Shown: positions 7,321 through 16,571, counted from the stretch's first letter. The stretch: 29,827 nucleotides of DNA from an uncultured Bilophila sp. (GCA_902373525.1 CABKMN010000026.1:1-29827); one strand, 5' to 3'. Numbers and translations: made by a program. Notes: generated by a model from the sequence alone, not told the origin.

Positions 7321-8528
7321 ACGGCTATACGCTGGAACTCAGCCTCAAGGATTCGGTGTCCGCAGGGCTGAAGGAGATGACCCGCGCGCTTTCGAACGTG
7401 CGCAAGCTGGTGGACGCGCTCCGGGCCGATGTGTCCGCGCTGAACGGCGAGACGGGCGAGGCCGTAGCCGGTACGAAATTCGGCGCGCTGGCGGGGGGCG
7501 TCGGGGAACAGCTCGAAGGGCTGGCGAAGGGCGCGCTCGCCGATCTGGACGCGGCGTTTCGGAACAGCGGCGAGACGCTGGCCGCCTACCATGCGGAACG
7601 GCGTCGGCAGGCCAAGGAAACCTCGAAGGCGGAACGGGAGGGGACCGAGGAACAGGCCGGGCGTACGGACAGGGAGCTTGAGAATCAGAAGGAGCTGTAC
7701 GCCCTCCAGCTTGAAATGCTGGCGGCCTACAACAAGCAGCACGAGGAGCTGACGAAGGCGCGGACGGAACGGGAAACCGAGATACGGAAGAAGCAGGACG
7801 AAGAGGACCAGAAGCGCGAAAAGGAAAAGACCAAGAAGGAGCAGGAAGAGGACCAGAAACGCCTCAAGAGTACCCAGACGTTTGCCGACGACATGGCGCA
7901 GGCCATGAAGGGATTCTACGAATCGGGCATGGCGCAGAGCCAAACGGTATACCGCATGTATCAGGCGTTTGCCGTGGCCGAGGCCACCATCAGCACCTAC
8001 AAGGCGGCGCAGGAGGCGTACGCCAACGGCATGGGATGGGGCGGGCCGGTGGTCGGGGCGGTCATGGCCGCGGCCGCCGTCGCGGCGGGGATGGCCCGTG
8101 TGGCGACGATCAAGAGCACGAAGCCCAAGGGGTACGCCTTCGGCGGCCTGATCGACGGTTCGGACCGGGGAGACCGGGCGGACAACGTGCTGATCCGGGC
8201 CACACCCGGCGAATACATGCTGGATCGGCCCGCGGTGCGCCGGTACGGGGTGCCCGCGCTGGAAGCCCTGCGCCGGGGGGCGGTGCCGCGCGAGGCGCTG
8301 GAACCGTTCGCCGCGCCGCGCCTTCCCGTCTCCGTGCGGAGACGGACGGCCTATGCGTCCGGCGGGGAGATCGGGACGGATTCCCTGACGGATCGCGGCG
8401 GGCGGGAGGACGGCCTGACCGTCATCAACGTCATGGACTTTCAGCGCGAATTCGACCGGGCGCTGGCCTCGACGCGGGGACGGCGGGTGCTCATCAACAT
8501 TCTGGGCGAGGAAGGGATCGCATCCTGA
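7317..8528 (+). CDS. Tail tape measure protein (short)
   Basis: Sets tail length and is ejected with DNA. It has 403 residues: a helical N-terminus, a very charged coiled coil (about 95-190, rich in E, K, Q, R), then helices. Next is a hydrophobic Gly/Ala segment (about 238-265, GGPVVGAVMAAAAVAAG). It is followed by the typical tape-measure tail GYAFGGLIDGSDRGDRADNVLIRATPGEYMLD, which closely resembles the C-terminal Gly-rich GDxVPAxLTPGE pattern of the family. GGAGG precedes the ATG, which overlaps the preceding stop (ATGA). At the usual rule of about 0.15 nm per residue the tail would be only about 60 nm, short for a siphovirus. Reading frame intact. Confidence 0.83.
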   Translation: MNGYTLELSLKDSVSAGLKEMTRALSNVRKLVDALRADVSALNGETGEAVAGTKFGALAGGVGEQLEGLAKGALADLDAAFRNSGETLAAYHAERRRQAKETSKAEREGTEEQAGRTDRELENQKELYALQLEMLAAYNKQHEELTKARTERETEIRKKQDEEDQKREKEKTKKEQEEDQKRLKSTQTFADDMAQAMKGFYESGMAQSQTVYRMYQAFAVAEATISTYKAAQEAYANGMGWGGPVVGAVMAAAAVAAGMARVATIKSTKPKGYAFGGLIDGSDRGDRADNVLIRATPGEYMLDRPAVRRYGVPALEALRRGAVPREALEPFAAPRLPVSVRRRTAYASGGEIGTDSLTDRGGREDGLTVINVMDFQREFDRALASTRGRRVLINILGEEGIAS

Positions 8529-8559
8529 CCCGCACGGGCGTCGCGCCCGAGGAGGGACA

Positions 8560-9570
8560 ATGGCTTTCAGCGGCAAGCTGGTGGCCGCGAATCACGCGGA
8601 CCTGCTGGCGAAGATCATCGATTTCATCACCGGGGACCCGAACACGCCGGGCCGAGACTGGACGCGCCTGCGTGAGGAGTCCCTCGAATGGGGACCTGCG
8701 GGGGTGTTCCGCAACACCGGCCTTTCCGGTGCGGAAGAGGTCAACATCGGGCTGTACGCCGCGACCTACACGGACGGCGTCAAGGGCGGTCTGGTGTGCA
8801 AGGTCTACAAGGCGTTCGACTGTTCGGAGGGCGGCACGGACTTTCTGGATACGACCTACGGCAACGGGACCGGGGAAGGCGGAACCCACGCCCTGCTCCC
8901 CTGCTGGAACACGGCGATGAACGTGTGGATATGGAGCAACAAGGCCCGCGTCATGCTTGTGGTGGAAAGCAACGGCCTGTACGGAAACGCCTATCTCGGA
9001 CAGTTCCGACGTTTTTCGCTGCCGGGGGAAAACCCGTGGCCGTTGGCCTGCCTGACGGACGGCTACACCAACCTGTGGTCATATACGACATGGCACGACA
9101 CCGCCACCGCCGAACCAGAATACTACAAGTATGATGCTGATATACACAGGCGGAGCCTGCCCTTCGTGCGCCGGGGGTGTTTCCCGCAGAACAAAACGAG
9201 CTACCCGTGGAAGCACGGCTGCCACCAGATATGTCGCCCCGACGGGGTCTGGACGACGCATTTCGTCGTGTGCCCCACGGGAAGCCTGATCAAGCGGAGC
9301 GAAGGGTACGAAAGCTCCATGCTTCAGGACACGCAGGGCCATGACGTCGTGTTCGACGAGGGCGTCCCGCGCCTGCTGCTGCCCCTGTACATCCTCGTGC
9401 TCGACGCGGTGACGAGCCTGGCCGGGTCCTCCGTCGCGGGCGAGCTGTACGGGGTACGCTGGGCGCCCGACAAGCTGGCGGGCACGGAAAGCACGGTGGA
9501 CGGCTATACGCTGTTCCCGGACGTCAACCGGGTGGAATGGCACAGCTTCATGGCGATGGGAGACGAATGA
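8560..9570 (+). CDS. Phage tail protein of unknown function (distal tail module)
   Basis: 336 residues, ATG after GGAGG (8551-8555). Rich in Trp, Tyr and Gly with predicted beta structure. It contains YLGQFRRFSLPGENPWPLACLTDGY near residue 148 and GVRWAPDKLAGTESTVDGYTLFPDVNR near residue 300. Similar phrases occur in virion proteins that follow the tape measure in D3112-like transposable siphophages. Its architecture parallels the next gene, suggesting distant tandem paralogues. Likely part of the tail tip or baseplate; the exact role is not known. Stop and next start overlap (ATGA). Confidence 0.6.
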   Translation: MAFSGKLVAANHADLLAKIIDFITGDPNTPGRDWTRLREESLEWGPAGVFRNTGLSGAEEVNIGLYAATYTDGVKGGLVCKVYKAFDCSEGGTDFLDTTYGNGTGEGGTHALLPCWNTAMNVWIWSNKARVMLVVESNGLYGNAYLGQFRRFSLPGENPWPLACLTDGYTNLWSYTTWHDTATAEPEYYKYDADIHRRSLPFVRRGCFPQNKTSYPWKHGCHQICRPDGVWTTHFVVCPTGSLIKRSEGYESSMLQDTQGHDVVFDEGVPRLLLPLYILVLDAVTSLAGSSVAGELYGVRWAPDKLAGTESTVDGYTLFPDVNRVEWHSFMAMGDE

Positions 9571-10709
9571 TGGCACAGCCCTGCAAGGTCTACAGCTATA
9601 CGAACGTGGAAACGGAAAAGGACGTGCTCGCCAACATCGCCTCCGCCGCGCAGGCGGGCGGCTGGACCATCGACAGAAACGCCGCGCAGGCCGACGGCGA
9701 ACTGTATCTGCACAGCGCGGGCAACGGCGGGCAGCGGCTCTTTTTTTCGCTGAAGCTGGAAAACGCCTACGACGATGAAAGCCGCCATCTGCTTTCCGTG
9801 CATGGAAATACCGGATTCGACGCCTCCGCCGCGTGGGACGCGCAGCCGGGCCGGTTCACCTCGAAACTCGCCTGCGGCTATACCTCGTACAAGTCGGGAA
9901 AGCCCGTCTGGCTCAAGAACAAGGGGACAAGCACCCTGACCAACACGGGCTGGTGGGTCGTGCCGCCCGTTGCGGAACAAATCGTGCTGGTCTGCCCCAC
10001 GTTCGTCCTGACGGCGATCCGGGTGGTCGCCACGCTTTCCAACGGAGAGGACACGCCCTATTCCGGTTGGGTTCCGCTGCTGTTCGGCGCGGCCGACGGC
10101 GCGGAGGGCGAAACGGAGCTGAACATGGTCCTGTGGTCGGCGTGGAGCGCCAATTGCGCCTTCGGGCTTATGCTCTCGGCGCTGTACGTGCTGCACGATG
10201 GATATTACTCCACGGACTTCACGTATTCGGCCAGCAATTACGGCAACATCGGCGTGCTCTGGAAGGGAAGGAACGTGGAGGGTCTGCCGAAAGAAGGAAC
10301 CTACGGCTATAAGAACGGCGAATACGCGCCCGTCGTGGTCCGAACCGGGATCGTGCGGCGTCCCGTGGTCGGGAGGATGCCCACATACTATTCGGTGGGG
10401 GGCACGGTCGTCGGGCGCGGAACCAAGATAGAATACACGCATAAAGGCTCCGTCTGCCCGTCCGTTCCGGGCTACGACGCCGCGCTTCAGCTCAATCCGG
10501 GGACCCTGCGCCACATGCTGATCAAGCCGCTGCTCTACGTCTGCGAGAACAAGGAAACGCGCATCGCGGGCGAACTGCCGTACTGGGCCGTCAACCTGTC
10601 CGGCCTGAAGCCCAAGGACCGCATCCGCATCGGAAACCGGGTGTTCATGGTTTTGCCGGACATCTCGGACACCGACGAAATCGGCCTTGCCGTGGAGGTG
10701 GAGGCGTGA
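9567..10709 (+). CDS. Phage tail protein of unknown function (distal tail module)
   Basis: 380 residues starting at ATG 9567, which overlaps the previous stop. An N-terminal helix (EKDVLANIASAAQAGGWTI) precedes a long Tyr/Trp/Gly-rich beta region. The end reads GLKPKDRIRIGNRVFMVLPDIS, echoing the C-terminal region of the preceding protein. By order (tape measure, two such proteins, a protein of about 550 residues, BR0599, peptidase, tip) it fits the tail module of D3112/B3-type phages. Probably a tail-tip structural protein; no enzymatic motif is seen. Its TGA is overlapped by the next GTG start. Confidence 0.6.
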   Translation: MMAQPCKVYSYTNVETEKDVLANIASAAQAGGWTIDRNAAQADGELYLHSAGNGGQRLFFSLKLENAYDDESRHLLSVHGNTGFDASAAWDAQPGRFTSKLACGYTSYKSGKPVWLKNKGTSTLTNTGWWVVPPVAEQIVLVCPTFVLTAIRVVATLSNGEDTPYSGWVPLLFGAADGAEGETELNMVLWSAWSANCAFGLMLSALYVLHDGYYSTDFTYSASNYGNIGVLWKGRNVEGLPKEGTYGYKNGEYAPVVVRTGIVRRPVVGRMPTYYSVGGTVVGRGTKIEYTHKGSVCPSVPGYDAALQLNPGTLRHMLIKPLLYVCENKETRIAGELPYWAVNLSGLKPKDRIRIGNRVFMVLPDISDTDEIGLAVEVEA

Positions 10710-12367
10710 TCGCCTCGCTGCTGTGGCCGCGCCGGGACGGGGTTCCGAGCTGCCTGTACACGCTTCCCGGCAGGGATGCGGCATGGGCGGGGTCCGCTCT
10801 CGCGCGCGGGCGGACCGTCCCCCACGAGGCTGTGCCCCTGCCCCTGCCGTCCGGTCGCCGTATGGCCCCGAGCATGGCGGACCTCATTTACGGCCAGCTC
10901 CACCTGATCCCCTCTTCTCTGGAGTTCGGTCTGCTCGCGGGCGTGCAGACGCGGGAGGTGACGCTCTGGAACGCGACGTTTGCGCCGGTGGAACTGCTCC
11001 GCATTACGGGGACGTCCCCGCAGGGAACGGCGCTTTCCGGGATAGAGGCGGGCACGCTGTCGCCCACGGGCGTCGCCAAGGGGCTGTTGACCATACTGGA
11101 ATCCGGCCCGGCACAGCAGAATACCATGTACACGTTCGTCACCGATATCGGCGAACAGCACATGACGATCACGGCGTCCCGCGTGCTCCTGTTTCCGTTC
11201 TGGCCGGACTGGTCCGGCGGGATCGAGCAGGACTACACGTTCGACACGGTCATCGCCCGGAGCGAAAGCGGCTCCGAGCAGCGGCGTCCGCTGGTGAAGC
11301 GTCCCCTGCGGACGCTTCGGGCTTCGGTCTGGGGCGACGGCGTGAACGGCCAGCGCCTGCACAACCTCGTCCGGCAGGGCAAGGATCGGGTGTTCGGCGT
11401 GCCCCTGTGGCAGGAGGCGCTGGAGGTCGGGGACATCGACGCGACCCGGCGGGTGCTCATGGTCGAAAGGCCGTTCGGCGACTGCTGGAACCTGACCCGG
11501 CTGTGCCGTCTGGTCATGCTGCACGAGCGCCGAAGCGGACTGTTCATGTCGGCGACCCTGAGTTCCCGGAATGCGGAGGCCGGGACGCTGGAGCTCACGG
11601 TTTCCGTGCCCGATGCCTTTGCGGCGGGAAGCACGCGGGTCGTCCCTCTGTTTACGGGCATCCTGACCCGCGCCGAGCCGTCGTCCCGGAGTGCGGAAAT
11701 GGAAACGTGGTCTTTGGAGTTCCGCGAGCTGGCGGGTTCGCAGCCGGAACTCGGCGCGCTGCCGCACGCGCCCGGCGGCGGGCCGTGGGTCTGGACGCAC
11801 CGGGCCGACTGGTCGGACGCCGGAAGCCTCGGCGGCACGTCGGCGCTGGTGCGTACCCTGCGCACCGTGCGGGGCGGGGTCATGGAACTCGGGAGCAGCC
11901 GGGCCGTCGCTCCGATCACGCACCGGCAGAGCTATCTGCTCCGGGGGGCGGAGCTGGCGTCCCTGCTGGACCGGGTAACCGCGCTGCGGGGCCGCTGGCG
12001 TCCGGTTTACGTGCGCGATCCCCGGCGGGCGTTCCTGCTGACGCGGGAAGCGTTCCGCAACGAGTCGGTGCTGTATGCGCGGGACAACGGCGCGCGGAAC
12101 GCCTTCGCCCCCGGACAGCGCCTGTGGATCGCCCCGCCGTCCGGGGAGCCGTTTTCCCGTGCGCTGACGGCGGTTGAGGCCGGAGCGCCGGGCGAACTGG
12201 CCCTGCGTCTGGGGAGCGTTCTCGACGTCGGCGTACCGGCGGCCTCGTTCGTGGGGCGGGAGTACCTTGCCCGGCTGGATACGGACAACGTGACCATCCG
12301 GTATCATACCGCCGGAGTGTCTCGATGCTCCCTGACGTTCTGTACCGTACCGGAGGAGGAAACCTGA
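10706..12367 (+). CDS. Phage tail protein, about 550 residues, unknown function
   Basis: 553 residues. GTG start at 10706 overlaps the TGA of the previous gene (GTGA). The N-terminal part (to about residue 175) reads like two beta-sandwich/Ig-like repeats with phrases such as VTLWNATFAPVELLRITG. The rest (about 190-550) has two similar blocks, LVKRPLRTLRASVWGDG and VWGDG/APITHRQSYLLRGAELASLLDRV, each followed by WQ or WRPVYVRD. Such duplicated blocks are seen in large tail proteins next to BR0599-type proteins. Likely a structural tail-tip or baseplate hub component. No catalytic motif was recognised. Confidence 0.6.
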   Translation: MIASLLWPRRDGVPSCLYTLPGRDAAWAGSALARGRTVPHEAVPLPLPSGRRMAPSMADLIYGQLHLIPSSLEFGLLAGVQTREVTLWNATFAPVELLRITGTSPQGTALSGIEAGTLSPTGVAKGLLTILESGPAQQNTMYTFVTDIGEQHMTITASRVLLFPFWPDWSGGIEQDYTFDTVIARSESGSEQRRPLVKRPLRTLRASVWGDGVNGQRLHNLVRQGKDRVFGVPLWQEALEVGDIDATRRVLMVERPFGDCWNLTRLCRLVMLHERRSGLFMSATLSSRNAEAGTLELTVSVPDAFAAGSTRVVPLFTGILTRAEPSSRSAEMETWSLEFRELAGSQPELGALPHAPGGGPWVWTHRADWSDAGSLGGTSALVRTLRTVRGGVMELGSSRAVAPITHRQSYLLRGAELASLLDRVTALRGRWRPVYVRDPRRAFLLTREAFRNESVLYARDNGARNAFAPGQRLWIAPPSGEPFSRALTAVEAGAPGELALRLGSVLDVGVPAASFVGREYLARLDTDNVTIRYHTAGVSRCSLTFCTVPEEET

Positions 12368-13140
12368 TGCGTTCCGAATGGCCTCAGCTTGTGGAATTGT
12401 ATGAAATCATCGCGGACGCCGTGCATACGCTGACCACGGCGCGCGAACCCGTGCAGTGGCGCGGTTCGGAGTGGACGCCCGCCGCCGTCGAGCGCGGGGA
12501 GCTGCGCGGGAGCGTGGACGGCAAGGCGGCCACGGTTACGCTGACGGCGTGCATGGACGCCTTGCTGACGCGGTATCTGGCCTCGCTGCCCATCCTGCCT
12601 ACGCGGATAAACATTTACGAGCACGAACCGGAGAGCGGGGACACGGTGCAGGTGTTCGGGGGCGTGGTGCTGGAGGTGGTGCCGGGCGCGGACGCCACGC
12701 AGGTGTCGGTCAACTGCGCGTCCTCAAGCTGCATTCTTGATGCGATGTTGCCCCGGATGATCTACTCGGGGCAGTGCCAGTTCGTGCCGTTCGATTCCGG
12801 CTGCGGACTGCTGGCGCAGGACTGGGGCGTCGCGGCCCCCGTGGCCGTGGACGGCTACCGGCTGTCGTCCCCGGCGTTCGCGGCTCATCCGGACGGGTAT
12901 TTTACGCGCGGGTATGTGGCGGCGGAGGGGGATTTCCGGTTCGTCGTCGCGCACGCCGGGGCGGTGCTGACGCTCCAGTTGCCCTTTGACGGGCGGGTTT
13001 CCAACGGCGTTTCCGTCATGGCCTATCCCGGTTGCGACGGTTCGCCCGTCACCTGCCGCGAGCGTTTCGGCAACGGGGCCCGCTTCGGCGGATGCGCCTC
13101 CATCCCCAGCCGCAACCCGGCGGTGTGGGGATTCAAATAG
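12367..13140 (+). CDS. Phage BR0599-family tail protein (DUF2163-like)
   Basis: 257 residues. The C-terminus carries the family signature: YPGCDGSPVTCRERFGN followed by FGGCASIPSRNP, with conserved Cys, Phe-Gly-Gly and Asn-Pro. This family occurs in D3112-like phages and as gp13 of the Rhodobacter gene transfer agent, next to the NlpC/P60 peptidase and the tip protein. ATG 12367 is preceded by GGAGGAGG (12353-12360) and overlaps the previous stop (TGATG); a start at 12325 would run inside that gene without a ribosome-binding site. The protein is presumed to be a tail-tip hub component. Confidence 0.82.
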   Translation: MRSEWPQLVELYEIIADAVHTLTTAREPVQWRGSEWTPAAVERGELRGSVDGKAATVTLTACMDALLTRYLASLPILPTRINIYEHEPESGDTVQVFGGVVLEVVPGADATQVSVNCASSSCILDAMLPRMIYSGQCQFVPFDSGCGLLAQDWGVAAPVAVDGYRLSSPAFAAHPDGYFTRGYVAAEGDFRFVVAHAGAVLTLQLPFDGRVSNGVSVMAYPGCDGSPVTCRERFGNGARFGGCASIPSRNPAVWGFK

Positions 13141-13696
13141 AAGCGTGGGGAGGGGGAACCCTTCCGGAGAAGGGCCGCCCTGCCGTCGCCCCCCGTAAGG
13201 CTCGAAGTCCTCGACGCCGCGCGGCGGCGTCCCCTTGAGGCTGCCGTCGATGCCCGTAAGGCTACGGCTCGCCTGACGGTCACGGCCTTTGCAAGGCCGT
13301 CCTTCGGGACGTTCTCTCCCCCTTCACCCCCTCCCTTTTCGTTCAGCATCATCGAGTCCCCGTTCTTGGTTTTCCTGTGGATAAAAGTGGCCTGAGCGGC
13401 ATTGAGCCGTGAAATGATGCCGTATTCCCTTTTATTGAGTACGGTTATGTGGCCTTCATATGAGGATGGCATGAGCGATTGTTTTACTCATGATTGTGCA
13501 TTGTGAGATGCTATTGCGTTGAAAAGCGGGGCTTGAAACGGGCGGGACGGCTGGGACGGAAGACGCTGCGCGGCCCGCGTCGGCTCATGAAGCGGTTCCG
13601 GCACCCGCAGGCGAAGGTTTGGGGGAAAGGAGGGGCCGGAGGAGGGACATCCCCTTTCCGAACGTTTTCCCCCGGTTTTCTTACAAAGGAACGTGT
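13141..13696. other. 556-bp non-coding interruption within the tail operon
   Basis: No convincing gene is seen. The left part (13145-13340) holds a G-rich arm (GGGGAGGGGG), a CCCTT-CCGGAG-AAGGG hairpin, two copies of CCCGTAAGGCT (about 13194 and 13241), a CGCCGCG-CGGCG palindrome, an ACGGCCTTT-GCAAGGCCGT hairpin and a C-rich arm. It looks like one large palindrome with extra DNA in the middle. The centre (13341-13520) is AT-richer and may hold a promoter for the two distal genes. The right part (13608-13677) has GGGGGAAAGG facing CCTTTCC and TTTTCCCCC. Every other gene junction downstream of the tape measure is nearly seamless, so this gap stands out. Confidence 0.5.
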
Positions 13697-14209
13697 ATGA
13701 ACTATTTTGACGATCCCCATGCGTGGGAGGCGTTTCGGGCCGAGGCCGAGTCGTGGATCGGCACCCCGTACCGCCATTTGCAGCGCTGCAAGGGACGCGG
13801 CGCCGACTGTACGCTGTTCATCGGACAGACCCTGCTCGACGTCGGGGTGCTGACGCGCCTCGAATACGGCTACTATCCCCGCGACTGGCACGAGCATACG
13901 GACGAGGAATACGTGCTGGAGGCCAGCCGCCTCCACATCCGCGACCACCTGCGGGACGGCCTGCGGATCATCAGCCTGCCGCCGGAGACGCCGCTGCTGC
14001 GCGGGGACTGGCTGGCCTTCTCCACGACGGAGCGCCGCGTCACCAATCACTGCGGGCTGGTGTGGCCCGAGGCGGAGCGGGAAGGGTACCGCATGCTTCA
14101 CGCCATCAACGGACGGGGCGTGTCCTTCGCTCCATTGGGCGGCTGGTGGCTGCGGCGTCTGACCCGGCATTTCCGCATCGTCACGGACGGGGAGGCCGCA
14201 TGGGCGTAA
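13697..14209 (+). CDS. NlpC/P60-family tail-associated peptidoglycan peptidase
   Basis: 170 residues. Predicted to cut cell-wall peptide during DNA entry, as NlpC/P60 proteins at phage tail tips and gp14 of the Rhodobacter gene transfer agent do. Visible motifs: WIGTPYRH near residue 20, the catalytic-Cys motif GADCTLFIG with C38, and NHCGLVWPE with the probable catalytic His118. ATG 13697 follows AAAGGA at a 6-base distance. The stop overlaps the next start by 10 bases, so it is coupled to the tip gene. Neighbouring BR0599 and tip genes support the role. No signal peptide. Confidence 0.83.
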   Translation: MNYFDDPHAWEAFRAEAESWIGTPYRHLQRCKGRGADCTLFIGQTLLDVGVLTRLEYGYYPRDWHEHTDEEYVLEASRLHIRDHLRDGLRIISLPPETPLLRGDWLAFSTTERRVTNHCGLVWPEAEREGYRMLHAINGRGVSFAPLGGWWLRRLTRHFRIVTDGEAAWA

Positions 14210-16524
14210 GTCTGGTTCTCACCGCCCTCACCATCGGCGCGGCCGTGGCGACCACGTTGTTCGCCAGAGGGCCGCGCGGTTCGCAGGGCTCGGACATGGC
14301 CCCCGCCAACCTCGACGCCTTCAAGCTGACCACCGCCGAAGAGGGGACGGTCATCCCCCGCGTCTTCGGAACCGTGCGCCTGCCGGGAAACCTGCTGTAC
14401 TACGGCGGCCTCACCAGCGTTCCGGAGTACGAGGAGACGCGCACGGGCGGCAAGGGCGGCAAGAAAAAGCAGAAGGTCCTGCAAGGCTATCATTATTACA
14501 TGGACGTCTGGCAGGGCATCGGCATGGGGCCGCTGGAGCTTGTCGGCGCGTATCAGGACGACCGGCTGCTGACGGAGGAGGACGGGGCCATATCCTGCGC
14601 GGAACAGCGCTGGAACAACGGTACGGAGACGTTCTATCCCCAGCAGGCGGGCATCTACGCCAGCCGCCTGCCCGGCGTCGCACACCTCTGGCTCCGGCAG
14701 TTCTCTCTGGGCTTCAACGTGTCGATGCTGCCGACCCTGCATTATGTGGTGCGTTTCTGCGGGAACATCCCGCTGGAACACGCCCTGTTGCCCAACGGCG
14801 TGAACCCGGCGGCGATCATTCTGCAACTGCTGCTCGACGCGGGCGCGTCGTGGGCGGGCATCGACAAGCCGAGCTTTTCCGCCGCCGCCCTGTTCTGGAA
14901 GAACAAGGGATACGGCCTGAACATCGTGTTTTCGAGCCAGAAACCGGTACGCGAGCACATCATGCAGGTACTCGGCACGGTGGGCGGCTGGCTGATCGAG
15001 CGCGCCGACGGCACCTTGTCCCTGCGCGCCCCCGATCCCGATGTGGAACCCGCCGCCGTACTCACGGAAGGCGACTTCCTCGAAGGTTCCTTTTCCTTCA
15101 AGCGGGCGTCGTGGGATACCACATGGAACGATCTGACCGGCAAGTTTACCGATGCGTCACAGGATTTTTCCGAGCGCGCCGTCACCGCCTGCAACGCGGC
15201 CTCCATCCGGCTTCTCGGATTGCGGCGCAAGAAAAGCGTGGACCTGACCGCGTTTACCGACCGGGGCGCGGCGCAGCGGCGCATTGAGGAACTGCGGGAC
15301 GTAGAATCCTACCCGGCGGCTTCGTTTTCGTTCGAGGTTTCGCGGGATCACGCCGCCATCGAGCAGGGGCAGATTCTGGAGATCACCCACGCCCGGTTCG
15401 GGATTTCCGGGGCGCGGGTGCGCGTGCTGGAGGTCGTGCGCGGCGGGCTGGGGGAGAACCGTATTTCCGTTCAGGCGAAGCAGGTGGTGGAGCGGCTTTC
15501 CGGGACCTTCGTGCCGCCCGGCGAAACGTTGCCCGATCCGCTGGTTCCGCCGGAGACCGTCTATCCGCCGGTGAACGGCATCCCGGCGTGGACGCCCCCG
15601 GACTTCACGCCGGTGCCGCTGCGCCATGTGCGGCTGTTCGAACTGCCCCGGAACCCCGTCAGCGGCACGGAACCCACGGTGCTGGTGCTGGCGGCGCGGG
15701 AACGGCTCACTGAAGACGGCCTGCTGGTGGAGCGTTCCGGGTCGAATGCCGATTACGTTCCGGCGGCGTCGCTGACGGCCCCGTGGGCGCAGTACGGGAC
15801 GCTGGCGGAGGCGTACCCGGAGAACACGCTGGCGCTCGACGACACGCGCGGCATCGCATACCGGCCCTACAAGGAGGACCCGGCGTTCGGCCCGGTCAGC
15901 CGGGCGGCTCTGTTCGAGGCCCGGCGCATGGCGCTCATCGACGACGAACTGGTGCTGTTCCAGACGGTGGTGCTCGAAGGCGATTCGCTGGTGCGACTGT
16001 CCGGCATCGTACGCGGGTACATGAACACGCCCGTGCGGGCGCATGCGTCCGGCGCGGACATCTGGCTGTTCCGGCTTCCCGGCGAGGACAACACGATGCA
16101 GGGGCTTTCCGTGGGCGCGCACAGGGTGAAGCTGCGGCCCTCTTCGGGCAATGAGGTGCTCGGTGCGGATCGCGTCAGCTCGATGGCTCTTTCCGTGACC
16201 GGCAGGGCGGCGGTCCCGTGGCCCGTGGCCGGCTTGCGGGCCGTCCGGGCCGGGGAGGCGGTGACGGTGAGCTGGAGCCCCGTGGACAGCGCCCTCGGCG
16301 GTGCGGGCGTGCGCCCCGAAACCGAAAACGAACCGGTGCCCGCGGCTTTTTCCGGCGACTTTGTTCTGAGCGTGGGCAGCAGCGAACATGTCGTGGACGG
16401 CACGTCCTGTACGCTGACGCTGTCCGGCTCGTTTACGGCGTCCGTGGCGGCGCGCCAGCTCGGTTACCGCTCGTCCGCGATAAGCGTGCGGGTAGGTTCC
16501 GACGACGGAGAATATGTGGCCTGA
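14200..16524 (+). CDS. Phage tail tip / host-specificity-type protein
   Basis: 774 residues. It begins with a hydrophobic helix (MGVSLVLTALTIGAAVATTLF) common in this family and then KLTTAEEGTVIPRVFGTVRLPGNLLYYGG, the typical N-terminus of J-like/GTA-like tip proteins. The middle (about 320-440) resembles the phage-tail_3 domain: SFSFKRASWDTTWNDLTGKFTDAS and AAQRRIEELRDVESYPAASFSFEVS. The C-terminus contains fibronectin-like beta domains (AVPWPVAGLRAVRAGEAVTVSWSPV). It lacks the glycoside-hydrolase-like TIM barrel of gene-transfer-agent gp15, so it is closer to the D3112-type tip. ATG 14200 lies behind GGAGG and overlaps the peptidase gene by 10 bases. It should contact the host receptor. Confidence 0.8.
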   Translation: MGVSLVLTALTIGAAVATTLFARGPRGSQGSDMAPANLDAFKLTTAEEGTVIPRVFGTVRLPGNLLYYGGLTSVPEYEETRTGGKGGKKKQKVLQGYHYYMDVWQGIGMGPLELVGAYQDDRLLTEEDGAISCAEQRWNNGTETFYPQQAGIYASRLPGVAHLWLRQFSLGFNVSMLPTLHYVVRFCGNIPLEHALLPNGVNPAAIILQLLLDAGASWAGIDKPSFSAAALFWKNKGYGLNIVFSSQKPVREHIMQVLGTVGGWLIERADGTLSLRAPDPDVEPAAVLTEGDFLEGSFSFKRASWDTTWNDLTGKFTDASQDFSERAVTACNAASIRLLGLRRKKSVDLTAFTDRGAAQRRIEELRDVESYPAASFSFEVSRDHAAIEQGQILEITHARFGISGARVRVLEVVRGGLGENRISVQAKQVVERLSGTFVPPGETLPDPLVPPETVYPPVNGIPAWTPPDFTPVPLRHVRLFELPRNPVSGTEPTVLVLAARERLTEDGLLVERSGSNADYVPAASLTAPWAQYGTLAEAYPENTLALDDTRGIAYRPYKEDPAFGPVSRAALFEARRMALIDDELVLFQTVVLEGDSLVRLSGIVRGYMNTPVRAHASGADIWLFRLPGEDNTMQGLSVGAHRVKLRPSSGNEVLGADRVSSMALSVTGRAAVPWPVAGLRAVRAGEAVTVSWSPVDSALGGAGVRPETENEPVPAAFSGDFVLSVGSSEHVVDGTSCTLTLSGSFTASVAARQLGYRSSAISVRVGSDDGEYVA

Positions 16525-16571
16525 CGGTCCGTTTCCCGCACCAAGCGGACTTCAACGAATAAGGAGAGAAT

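Noticed and set aside
13141..13340. CRISPR-like repeats
   Set aside because: Only two short copies of CCCGTAAGGCT with unequal context; no regular spacing and no cas genes.
13023..13472. Minus-strand 149-residue ORF in the tail-operon gap (MPSSYEGHITVLNKREYG...)
   Set aside because: The first 45 residues look protein-like, but there is no ribosome-binding site, and the rest is low-complexity and antisense to the BR0599 gene.
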